From: Streptosporangiaceae bacterium
GTDB taxonomy: Bacteria > Actinomycetota > Actinomycetes > Streptosporangiales > Streptosporangiaceae
Reading direction: 5' to 3'
NCBI GenBank assembly: GCA_030040815.1
Contig: JASHSZ010000649.1
Location: forward strand, 1 to 5,529
DNA length: 5,529 nt
Notes under the pieces: model-generated
Told to the model about the DNA's origin: nothing
Databases searched by the model: none
Seen by the model: only the letters and a program-made list of their open reading frames with translations
Shown here: in pieces, positions 1 to 5,529 of the stretch
Layout: every line of letters starts with the position of its first letter
Numbering within the stretch: position 1 is the stretch's first letter
Position numbers and translations under genes: made by a program

Positions 1-689
1 CGGAAGTCGATCCACCCGATGTCGCCGAGCGCCCCCGCGTGGCCGCCTTGCGTGGTGACCTCCTGGCCGGGCAGCAGCGTGATGCGGTGCACGGCAGCTG
101 CCTGGGCGAGCTCGGCGTGGTGGCTGGTCGTGTTGTGATCGGTGATCGCAAGAAAGTCCAGGCCCCGTCCAGCCGCAAACCGGGCGAGCTCGGGCACGGT
201 CATCACGCCGTCAGAGTGCACCGTGTGCGTGTGCAAGTCGCCCGCCAGCCAGCGGCGGCCGGGTGTGGCGGGCAGCTCCCGCCGCCGCGGCCGATCGGTG
301 AGCGGGGGGAGCTGCTCCGGCGCGTCCTCCGGCGCGAGCTCGCCCGGAGTGCCAGAGACAACGATGGTCGCGCGATAGTCGCAGCCGCGCGCGGGCAGAC
401 GGTGCAGGCCGATCATCAGCTGCCAGGTACCTGGCTCGGGCTCACCCGGCAGGTAGCCCGGCGTGGCCACTGCGCCGGTGATAACGAACGACCGACGGGC
501 ACCGCCGGACCAGCCGCGAAACCCGGCCGATCCGAGGCAGCCCAGGTCTAGCGCGGTGCCCGACCGGTCGTACTCGAGCTCGGCGCGCAGCGCCCACGAA
601 CCGGGCGGGACCTCGAACGGCAGATAGTGCCACGCCGAGGCGAACCGGTCACTTAACGTCCAGCGGCCCGAGTGCCGCGTGACAACCAT
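1..689 (-). CDS. CehA/McbA-type PHP-domain metallohydrolase, partial (C-terminus beyond left edge)
   Basis: About 229 residues are readable, and the reading frame is open to the window edge. Residues 1-115 look like the beta-sandwich domain that precedes the PHP domain in this family: a DLGCLG segment at 48-53, then FRGWSGGARR (57-66), ATPGYLPG (75-82) and PGTWQL (86-91). A Pro/Glu/Arg-rich linker covers about 115-147. The PHP domain then begins with GDLHTHTVHSDG (150-161), followed by AITDHN (181-186) and GQE (208-210), with H217 in GGHAGALG. These give the expected metal ligands H153, H155, D160, D184, H185 and E210. The family is known for metal-dependent hydrolysis, including phosphoesterase-like activity and the carbaryl hydrolase CehA, but the substrate here cannot be inferred. 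Members are usually around 400 residues or more, so roughly half is missing. The ATG at 689 is chosen because AGGA lies 7 nt upstream and the N-terminal domain starts soon after. No signal peptide is seen, so it is probably cytoplasmic. Confidence 0.88.
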   Translation of the reverse strand, partial: MVVTRHSGRWTLSDRFASAWHYLPFEVPPGSWALRAELEYDRSGTALDLGCLGSAGFRGWSGGARRSFVITGAVATPGYLPGEPEPGTWQLMIGLHRLPARGCDYRATIVVSGTPGELAPEDAPEQLPPLTDRPRRRELPATPGRRWLAGDLHTHTVHSDGVMTVPELARFAAGRGLDFLAITDHNTTSHHAELAQAAAVHRITLLPGQEVTTQGGHAGALGDIGWIDF

Positions 690-696
690 GCGTTCA

Positions 697-700
697 TCCT
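697..700 (-). promoter_or_regulatory. Ribosome binding site of the PHP gene
   Basis: On the minus strand AGGA lies 7 nt before the ATG at 689. It supports that start over in-frame positions further upstream. An ATG overlapping the site itself is out of frame. Confidence 0.5.
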
Positions 701-776
701 GCCCGCGATCGACCGGTACCTCACTGGCGATGTGGGCAGGGCGCCGGCTGGCCGCTAGCGACGCCGGGATGGATGC

Positions 777-895
777 GTGCTGGTGACCGGGCCGGACGCG
801 CACCGGGGCTACCTGCGCGAGGCGGTCTCCATGCCGAACGGCGACCTGCTGTGAGCCGGGCCTGCGGTGCCGGCGAGCCAGTGGTGAACAGCTCG
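777..895 (+). pseudogene. Degraded, frameshifted fragment related to the downstream lipoprotein gene
   Basis: Reading from 777 gives VLVTG, then YLREAVSMPNGDLL, then a TGA stop at 852-854. Moving to the next frame at 854 gives SRACGAGEPVVNSS. The intact downstream lipoprotein has VPVTG, YLYEGVYMPNGDLF, V, SRACCAGIPPQNTS in the same order at residues 243-283. By eye about 23 of 39 positions match, with one single-residue gap and a one-base deletion at the frame change. At DNA level 18 bases (831-848) are identical to 1836-1853. No similarity was found before 777 or after 895, and a stop in the first frame lies just upstream, so this is a remnant and not a gene. It lies in the same orientation about 1 kb upstream of its match, which suggests an old tandem duplication or a deletion inside a former paralogue. 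Confidence 0.75.
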
Positions 896-914
896 CGGCC
901 GCCCGGAGGCAGGT

Positions 915-995
915 ATGCGCGCTGTTCTCGCGCTTCTGGTTGCCGTGGTGCGTCCGGTCCTGTCACGATCGGTCCGCCTGAGCTTTTTCGAGTAA
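915..995 (+). CDS. Possible 26-residue small ORF
   Basis: ATG at 915-917 is preceded by GGAGG at 905-909, a 5-nt spacer, which is a stronger ribosome binding site than those of the neighbouring genes. The peptide begins MRAVLALLVAVV, a basic residue followed by a hydrophobic run like the start of a signal peptide or membrane segment. It continues with several Arg residues and ends in SFFE before TAA at 993-995. It stops 57 nt before the lipoprotein start and begins 19 nt after the pseudogene match ends. It could be a leader peptide, a small membrane peptide, a leftover of the decayed paralogue, or chance. No family is recognised and expression is unproven. Confidence 0.22.
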   Translation: MRAVLALLVAVVRPVLSRSVRLSFFE

Positions 996-1019
996 CGCCG
1001 GACGCTCGACCCCGCTGAT

Positions 1020-1029
1020 CCGGTACCGG
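1020..1029. repeat. 10-bp perfect palindrome upstream of the lipoprotein gene
   Basis: CCGGTACCGG is a perfect palindrome ending 23 nt before the GTG start at 1053. It could be part of an operator in the 5' leader, but palindromes of this length and composition are common by chance in such GC-rich DNA. No second copy was found in this intergenic stretch, although the shorter core ACCGGTACC occurs at 712-720 near the PHP start. Confidence 0.2.
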
Positions 1030-1040
1030 CGCTGCACAGT

Positions 1041-1046
1041 GGGGAG
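1041..1046 (+). promoter_or_regulatory. Ribosome binding site of the lipoprotein gene
   Basis: GGGGAG ends 6 nt before GTG at 1053. It supports this GTG, which is directly followed by a well-formed lipoprotein signal peptide. Confidence 0.6.
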
Positions 1047-1052
1047 ACGCCT

Positions 1053-2105
1053 GTGTCGAGATCGCCGGTCGTCCGCGTGCTCAGATCCGCTGCCACCGTA
1101 CTCGCTGCGGTGACGGTCACGGTGGCCGTGGCCGCGTGCGGCGGCGGCAAACCGTCGTCGACGCCGCCTGCCTCGCAGTCGTCCGGTGCTTCGCCGTCAG
1201 CGGCGGCTAGCGCGGCGGCCGCGACGCCGCCAGGAATCGTGGCGGTGACCACAGCCGGTGCGCTGGTCACGCTGAACCCGTCGACCGGCGTGGTGCAGCA
1301 GACACTGGTGTCGTCGGGCGTGATCGGCGATGAGGTGTCGGTTGCCCCGAGCGGACTGGTGTTTTTCGCGGTCCAGGACGGCTGCAGCAGCACCATCGAG
1401 GAGGTGCCGATTGGCGGCGGCGGCGTCGCCGTGATCGCGCCCGGCAGCGTGCCCGCGGTCAGCCCCGACGGGACCAAGCTGGCCTACGCCAGCCAGCCCA
1501 GCCTCACTGTCGGGTGCGTGCCCAACACCGCGGATCTGACCGCGTTGTACCAGGTCAAGGTCCGCACGCTGAGCACAGGCGCGACCATCAGCCTGCCACC
1601 CGTGCCGGCCAGCCAGGATAGCGGGCTGCCGGAGCCGATCTCGCATCTGTCGTGGGCGGCGGACGACCAGTACCTCGCCGTGTCGATCGGGCAGGTTGAA
1701 GACAACGAGGGCTGGAACGTGACGCTGGTGGACACGGCGCAGGCGCAGTACTACCTGAGCGGCACCGGCGTGACAGCCGTGCCAGTGACCGGGAACCCGA
1801 CTCCGGAGCAGAGCTACCTCTACGAGGGTGTGTACATGCCGAACGGCGACCTGTTTGTCAGCCGCGCCTGCTGTGCGGGGATCCCGCCGCAGAACACCTC
1901 GCAGCTGCTGTGGGAGGTCAACACTGCCGGGGTGCTTGTGCACCAGGTCGCCATCGGCTTCGCCAACCTCGTGCACGGCAGCCTCGACGTCAGCCCCGAC
2001 GGGCAATGGCTGCTCTACCTGGCGGGCAACGACCTCTACGTATCGCAGGGCGGCGCTACTCCTAAGGAGCTGACCAGCGGCCTGATCGCGGCGGCCTGGG
2101 GTTAG
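1053..2105 (+). CDS. Secreted lipoprotein with beta-propeller-like (TolB/PD40-type) body
   Basis: The product has 350 residues. It opens with a basic N-region (R3, R8, R11), a hydrophobic stretch at about 13-27 and the lipobox VAAC, with lipidated Cys29. A low-complexity Ser/Ala/Pro linker (about 30-60) follows. The rest is a repeated beta-strand pattern typical of bacterial propellers: VTTAGALVTLNPSTG (65-79), VSPDGTKLAYAS (136-147), LSWAADDQYLAVS (199-211), YMPNGDLFVS (261-270) and VSPDGQWLLYLAGNDLYVS (313-331). It should be anchored to the outer face of the cytoplasmic membrane. The exported body has four Cys (C111, C155 and a vicinal pair C273-C274) that could form disulfides. No catalytic motif is visible, so binding or scaffolding is more likely than catalysis, but ligand and pathway are unknown. 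It is convergent with the glycosyltransferase operon and appears monocistronic within the window. A decayed relative of residues 243-283 lies upstream. Confidence 0.85.
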   Translation: MSRSPVVRVLRSAATVLAAVTVTVAVAACGGGKPSSTPPASQSSGASPSAAASAAAATPPGIVAVTTAGALVTLNPSTGVVQQTLVSSGVIGDEVSVAPSGLVFFAVQDGCSSTIEEVPIGGGGVAVIAPGSVPAVSPDGTKLAYASQPSLTVGCVPNTADLTALYQVKVRTLSTGATISLPPVPASQDSGLPEPISHLSWAADDQYLAVSIGQVEDNEGWNVTLVDTAQAQYYLSGTGVTAVPVTGNPTPEQSYLYEGVYMPNGDLFVSRACCAGIPPQNTSQLLWEVNTAGVLVHQVAIGFANLVHGSLDVSPDGQWLLYLAGNDLYVSQGGATPKELTSGLIAAAWG

Positions 2106-2117
2106 CCAGCGCTGGCT
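2104..2117. terminator. Palindrome at the lipoprotein stop codon, weak terminator candidate
   Basis: AGCCAGCGCTGGCT is a perfect 14-bp palindrome that overlaps the TAG stop (2103-2105), in the 34-bp gap between two convergent genes. As RNA it could form a 5-bp stem with a GCGC loop on either strand. There is no U-rich tail on either side, so as an intrinsic terminator it is weak. It may be chance. Confidence 0.25.
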
Positions 2118-2139
2118 CTCTGAATCGGCGCGGCGCGGA

Positions 2140-3846
2140 CTACCGGCGGATCCAGAGCGTCACCGTGATGCCCTTGAAGTACTGCACGCCGGTCATTCTG
2201 AACTGCTTCAGCAGCGTCTCGCTCTCGCTGCGCAGGAGCGCGGTCGGCAGGGTCGCCGACGGCTGATCGCCGACGACCCAGATGCGCTGGTAGCGGAGCA
2301 TGAGCGGCAGCGTCTGCGCGAATGACTTGTCCACGCCGCGGAAGTTGCCGACCTGCATCGGGGTCTCGGCCTCGGCGAAGTCGGTGACCTTGGTGAAATC
2401 CCACGGATAGCCGAGCTCGGCCTTCCGGTAGAACGTGTCGAAGTACAAGATCCCGTCACCGCGGCGTGCTTGCGCTCCTATGTAGCGCGACGGCCCGCCG
2501 AAGTCGTAGGCCCGGCTCTGCGGAGTGCGGACCGACCGATCGGGTGTTAGCTGCAGCACCAGCGCGAGGACGCAGAGCACGACGCCGGGCAGGCACATCA
2601 GCGCCCGCCGGGCGCCCGGCACGGCGAGCAGCCGCGCGGCCCACTGCCCGACCCGGTAGGCCCCGGCACCGGCGAGCAGTGCGGCGCCAGCCTCGCCGTA
2701 CAGCACGTACCGGTCGGCATACAGCGGATGCAGCACCCGCGACTCGGCGAGCAGCAGGAACGCCGGGATCACCAGCAGCGGCGCGGCCACCGACGGCAGC
2801 GACACGCCGCCCCGCCACCACGGTGTCGCCGTCGCGGCGTCCTGCGGCTCCTCGGCCGCCGGCAGCCGTCGGCGAGATGACCAGTCGGGCAGCACCGCCA
2901 CCACGGCGCAGGCCACCAGCAGCAGCGCGACAATGTCACTCGCGCCGAAGTAATCGTGGAACAGGATTCGCAGGGAGTTCAGGCCGGGCGGGGCGATCCA
3001 GCCGATGGCCCCGCGCTGCTTGACACTGAGCGCGAGCAGGGGCAGCACGAGCACCGCGCCCACCACGCCGGCGATGAGCCAGCGCTCGAACACCCGCCGT
3101 CCCGGCCGGGCCACCAGCACGGTGATCGCGTGCGCGGCAAGCACGAGCAGGGCCATCTCGTTGAGGTAGCTGCTGAGCGTCACCAGCGCGGCGTAGCCGA
3201 TCCACCAGTGCCGGGTCCGCCGGGGATCCGCGGCAGCGGCCTCGAGGTCTAGGGCCCGGACGAGGACGATCGTCATCGCTACGACGCACGTCAGCACCAT
3301 GGCGTACGAGCGGGCGGTCTGCGCGTAGTAGCTGATCGTCGGCGTCAGGGCCATGAAGATGCCGGCGAACAGTGCAGGCCAAGCCGACCCGGTCAGCCTG
3401 CGGGCGAGCACCGCGACCAGCGCCGCCGCGACGGTCATCGCGATCACCGAGGGCACGCGCAGGACAGCAGGGCTGCTGCCCACCACCACCCAGGCGTGCA
3501 TGATCAGGTAGTACAGCCCGTGCACCGCGTCGACGTTGGCCAGCAGGTGCGCAAGCTCACGCAGGCTCAGCAGCGCAGCCCAGCGGGTAGCCACCTCGTC
3601 GTTGCCCATCGAGGAGTCCCGGCTGAGTCCCCACAGTCCGAAGACCAGCATGACAGCGGCCGGGAACAGGATCGCGACATACTGAGCTACCCACGACGCC
3701 CGCCGACGGCCGCCTGCGCCAACTCGGGACGGCGGCTTGGTGTCGGCCGCGACGGCGGGCGTCGGCGACGGCGGAGGCGTTGCCCGCACGGCGGCGGCCT
3801 GGCCCGTCCCCGCCGCATCGCTCCCGCCAGCAGGCGGCGGGCTCAT
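2140..3846 (-). CDS. GT-C fold membrane glycosyltransferase, GT39/ArnT/PMT-like
   Basis: The product has 568 residues. A Pro/Ala-rich, basic-ended cytoplasmic tail covers 1-52. About ten hydrophobic segments follow, roughly at 54-74, 127-148, 155-170, 180-198, 215-245 (possibly two), 255-275, 302-320, 350-368, 383-400 and 413-433. A soluble C-terminal domain spans about 435-568. The first loop carries the acidic pair D83-E84 in GNDE, the position where GT-C enzymes hold their catalytic or metal-binding acid. HGLYYLIMHAWV (109-120) and YYAQTARSYA (173-182) match the pattern of PMT_2/GT39 proteins. Such enzymes transfer a sugar from a polyprenyl-phosphate donor on the outer face of the membrane; the sugar and acceptor here are unknown. 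The ATG overlaps the stop of the GlfT2-like gene, and only a weak GGTGA-like site precedes it, so translation is probably coupled. The partner suggests a role in decorating a wall or lipid-linked glycan, which is inference. Some actinobacterial proteins of this type are annotated as mannosyltransferases. Confidence 0.82.
   Translation of the reverse strand: MSPPPAGGSDAAGTGQAAAVRATPPPSPTPAVAADTKPPSRVGAGGRRRASWVAQYVAILFPAAVMLVFGLWGLSRDSSMGNDEVATRWAALLSLRELAHLLANVDAVHGLYYLIMHAWVVVGSSPAVLRVPSVIAMTVAAALVAVLARRLTGSAWPALFAGIFMALTPTISYYAQTARSYAMVLTCVVAMTIVLVRALDLEAAAADPRRTRHWWIGYAALVTLSSYLNEMALLVLAAHAITVLVARPGRRVFERWLIAGVVGAVLVLPLLALSVKQRGAIGWIAPPGLNSLRILFHDYFGASDIVALLLVACAVVAVLPDWSSRRRLPAAEEPQDAATATPWWRGGVSLPSVAAPLLVIPAFLLLAESRVLHPLYADRYVLYGEAGAALLAGAGAYRVGQWAARLLAVPGARRALMCLPGVVLCVLALVLQLTPDRSVRTPQSRAYDFGGPSRYIGAQARRGDGILYFDTFYRKAELGYPWDFTKVTDFAEAETPMQVGNFRGVDKSFAQTLPLMLRYQRIWVVGDQPSATLPTALLRSESETLLKQFRMTGVQYFKGITVTLWIRR
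3843..3846 (-). other. ATGA start/stop overlap between the two glycosyltransferase genes
   Basis: On the minus strand the TGA of the GlfT2-like gene (3845-3843) shares bases with the ATG of the membrane glycosyltransferase (3846-3844). Such 4-nt overlaps usually mean one transcript and coupled translation, giving related amounts of the two proteins. Confidence 0.85.
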
Positions 3847-5529
3847 GGCCGGTCACCAACGGGCTGAACAGAGTCGGCGAAGGTCTGGCGCCAGCGCTCC
3901 GGCGAATTGACGTCGGCGGCGGCAGCGCGGTATTCCGCCGCTAGCGTCGACCAGCGCTTGCGAAGCCGCCGGTGCAGTACGAGGCTGCGCAGGCCGAGCG
4001 TCCGGAACTGCTGCCGGTCTCGTCGGAGCCAGGCTGCGCTCGTTCCCTCCGCGGAGGACACGACGGCACTGTCGAGCTTGGCCAGCACCCACCAGGACGC
4101 ATCCTGATGTGCCAGCGCCAGCTGCGGCCGCTTCGCGGCACCTGGCCGCGGCGCCCGGAACTGGCGAAGTGTGCCGCGCACAGCCGTAGTCAGCAGGTTG
4201 ACCTTGCTGGTCGGGGCGGTGTTGTGCTTGAGCGAGTCCGGTGCTCGGCGCCGGGGTGGGGGGAAGCTCTCCAGGTCCGTCTCGGTGCTGGCGTCCGGGT
4301 ACTGCATCTGCAGCTGCCTGATCTGCCGACGCTTGGCGGAGATATCACGGTGCAGATGCTCGGGCCCGCTGAGCACGTCCTCGACGGCCAGCTGCTGCAA
4401 GGCTGCCACCGAGTACCGCATGGAAAGCAGCGCCTGCAGCTGCCGTTCCCGGCTCTCGGTGATCAGGGCGCCACCGCCGGAGTGGGGCGAGTGCAGCAGC
4501 GCGCACACGAGCCGGTTGCGGAGGTGGAAGTAGGCCTGCCAGTCCCGGGAGTCGTCCTTGTCGTCCCAGGGCACCTGCCAACAGCCGACGCCTGGCAGCG
4601 ACACCGTGGGGATGCCATGATCCCTGGCCCGCACGCCGTACTCGGCGTCGTCCCACTTGATGAACATCGGCGGGATCAGGCCGATCTCGGCGATGACGGT
4701 GGTCGGGATCAGGCACATCCAGGTGCCGTTGTAGTCGCCGTCAGCCCGGCGGTGCAGCCAGGGTGTGTTCGCGAGGTTCCGCCGCCCGAAGTCGTGCCGG
4801 GGCAGGGTGTTCGGCGCGGGACCCCACCACCACGTCCACGATTCGACAGCCTCCGCGTAGGCATGCAGCAGCGACCGGTCGTAGAGGCTGAACATGTGAC
4901 CGCCGACGATCGTCGGCTTGCGGGCGAGGTCGGCAAACGTCGCGGCGCGCAGGATCCCCTCCGGCTCCAGCTTCACGTCGTCGTCCATCAGGAGCACGTA
5001 GGAAGCGCGGCCAGCCTTGACGGTCTCGTCCATGGCTCGGGCAAAGCCGCCGGAGCCGCCGAGGTTACCCTGCTCGATGACCTCCACGCGGTCGCCGAGC
5101 TTCTTGGTCGCTTCGCTGAACGCCGGCCGTTCGAGTACCTTGTCGCTGCCCTGGTCGATGACATAGATCCGGTCGATCACATCGTGGATCTCCGTCGTCT
5201 CGCCGAGCGTGCGCAGCTGCTCCAGCATGAAGTCAGGCTGGTTGAAAACGGTGAAGCCGAGACTCACCCGGCCGGCGGCCGTGTGCGGGGCGAGGCCGAG
5301 CCAGTCGGCCTCGATCAGCGTCGCGCCCCGCGGCCCGGCCACGATGTCGAACCAGTACCAGCCGCCGTCAATGAACGGGTCCAGCGGAAGGGTGCGCTGG
5401 AGGGTTACCGGCTCGTCAGGCTCGACGCTGATCGTCTCGATCGGATGGCTGTCTCCCCTGGCGGTGGACTGGTACAGGATGATCCTGGACTCGCCGGCGA
5501 GCCGGATGCGCAGCGTGACCGACGACACC
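3843..5529 (-). CDS. glfT2: GlfT2-like galactofuranosyltransferase (GT2), partial (N-terminus beyond right edge)
   Basis: About 561 residues are visible. Numbering here starts from the GTG at 5528, which is probably an internal Val codon: in M. tuberculosis GlfT2, as recalled, the matching SVVLRV segment is preceded by about 75 residues. The order fits GlfT2. An N-terminal beta domain includes DGGWYWFDI. The GT-A domain has the FTVFNQP segment, IDQG, NLGGSGGFARAMDE, the DxD motif MDDD (D182-D184), DYNGTWMCLIP, FIKWDDAEYG (D294 matches the proposed catalytic base D372) and DWQAYFHLRNRLV. A helical C-terminal domain includes GPEHLH and QDASWW. The known enzyme alternately adds beta-1,5 and beta-1,6 galactofuranose from UDP-Galf to a lipid-linked acceptor at the cytoplasmic face, building arabinogalactan galactan. 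One oddity is that the position of metal ligand H396 is Gln (residue 318, codon 4575-4577). Exact linkage specificity cannot be read from sequence, and a related galactofuranan polymerase is possible. It is the upstream member of an operon with the GT-C gene. Confidence 0.8.
   Translation of the reverse strand, partial: VSSVTLRIRLAGESRIILYQSTARGDSHPIETISVEPDEPVTLQRTLPLDPFIDGGWYWFDIVAGPRGATLIEADWLGLAPHTAAGRVSLGFTVFNQPDFMLEQLRTLGETTEIHDVIDRIYVIDQGSDKVLERPAFSEATKKLGDRVEVIEQGNLGGSGGFARAMDETVKAGRASYVLLMDDDVKLEPEGILRAATFADLARKPTIVGGHMFSLYDRSLLHAYAEAVESWTWWWGPAPNTLPRHDFGRRNLANTPWLHRRADGDYNGTWMCLIPTTVIAEIGLIPPMFIKWDDAEYGVRARDHGIPTVSLPGVGCWQVPWDDKDDSRDWQAYFHLRNRLVCALLHSPHSGGGALITESRERQLQALLSMRYSVAALQQLAVEDVLSGPEHLHRDISAKRRQIRQLQMQYPDASTETDLESFPPPRRRAPDSLKHNTAPTSKVNLLTTAVRGTLRQFRAPRPGAAKRPQLALAHQDASWWVLAKLDSAVVSSAEGTSAAWLRRDRQQFRTLGLRSLVLHRRLRKRWSTLAAEYRAAAADVNSPERWRQTFADSVQPVGDRP

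Larger units (their letters stand above)
690..1052. other. Divergent intergenic region between the PHP gene and the lipoprotein gene
   Basis: This 363-bp stretch lies between two divergently oriented starts and must carry the promoter of each gene, unless transcripts enter from elsewhere. It holds a degraded protein-coding fragment (777-895), a 26-codon ORF with its own ribosome binding site (915-995) and a 10-bp palindrome (1020-1029). About 690-776 and 996-1019 show nothing recognisable. No convincing -35/-10 pair could be picked in either direction. The longer open frames here on both strands look like ordinary high-GC open frames, except where they cover the fragment. Confidence 0.6.

Noticed and set aside
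422..435. 14-bp perfect palindrome GCCAGGTACCTGGC inside the PHP gene
   Set aside because: It encodes the family-typical PGTW segment, so the bases are explained by coding constraint. No second copy or regulatory context supports a site.
39..551. 170-residue plus-strand open frame opposite the PHP gene
   Set aside because: The opposite strand encodes clear PHP metal-binding motifs (HTHTVHSDG, ITDHN). The plus-strand translation is low-complexity Arg/Gly/Ala-rich, typical of an antisense shadow in GC-rich DNA.
107..582. Four copies of the 8-bp palindrome CGAGCTCG (107, 185, 335, 575)
   Set aside because: Each copy falls on a Glu-Leu codon pair (GAG CTC) in the PHP gene. Codon bias explains the recurrence.
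940..969. Possible -35/-10 pair TTGCCG and CACGAT with an 18-bp spacer upstream of the lipoprotein gene
   Set aside because: The -10 lacks the key first T, the spacing is long and the pair lies within the small ORF. Actinobacterial promoters are too loose to accept this without start-site data.
690..1052. Search for tRNA, riboswitch, CRISPR or insertion-sequence ends in the intergenic stretch
   Set aside because: No cloverleaf, no regularly spaced direct repeats, no terminal inverted repeats with target duplications and no transposase fragment were seen.
1197..2006. 269-residue minus-strand open frame opposite the lipoprotein gene, and another at 809-1477
   Set aside because: Both lie opposite a frame with a lipobox and repeated propeller strands. 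Their translations are His/Arg/Ala-rich or Thr/Ala-rich without recognisable motifs.
2466..3023. 185-residue plus-strand open frame opposite the GT-C gene
   Set aside because: The product is almost entirely Arg, Ala, Pro and Thr, as expected for the complement of a membrane-protein gene with high GC at third positions.
5526..5528. GTG at the right edge as the true start of the GlfT2-like gene
   Set aside because: The frame is open to the window edge and the recalled mycobacterial homologue has about 75 more residues before the matching segment. The GTG is more likely an internal Val codon.

Overview
The window is very GC-rich, and its codon use, GTG starts and protein families point to an actinobacterium. 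The strongest clue is a galactofuranosyltransferase of the GlfT2 type, the enzyme that polymerises wall galactan in mycobacteria and relatives. Genus cannot be fixed from the sequence. All comparisons with Mycobacterium tuberculosis GlfT2 are from memory, not from a search.

Layout, left to right. (1) 1-689, minus strand: N-terminal part of a CehA/McbA-type PHP-domain metallohydrolase that runs off the left edge. (2) 690-1052: a 363-bp divergent intergenic stretch. It holds a decayed, frameshifted fragment (777-895) resembling an internal piece of the next gene, a very short ORF with a good ribosome binding site (915-995), and the upstream region of the lipoprotein gene. (3) 1053-2105, plus strand: a secreted lipoprotein with a beta-propeller-like body. 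(4) 2106-2139: a short convergent gap with a 14-bp palindrome at its left edge. (5) 2140-3846, minus strand: a multi-spanning GT-C (GT39/ArnT-like) glycosyltransferase. (6) 3843-5529, minus strand: GlfT2-like GT2 galactofuranosyltransferase, with its N-terminus beyond the right edge.

The two glycosyltransferases overlap by ATGA and are almost certainly co-transcribed, GlfT2-like first. The simplest reading is a cell-envelope glycan operon: the cytoplasmic-face enzyme extends a lipid-linked galactofuranan, and the membrane enzyme may add a sugar from a polyprenyl-phosphate donor on the outer face. The lipoprotein and the PHP protein face away from this operon and have no clear functional link to it.

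The points most worth checking are the gene-fragment remnant upstream of the lipoprotein gene and an apparent His-to-Gln change at a metal-ligand position of the GlfT2-like enzyme. No RNA gene, insertion sequence, CRISPR array or clear new defence or mobile system was seen.
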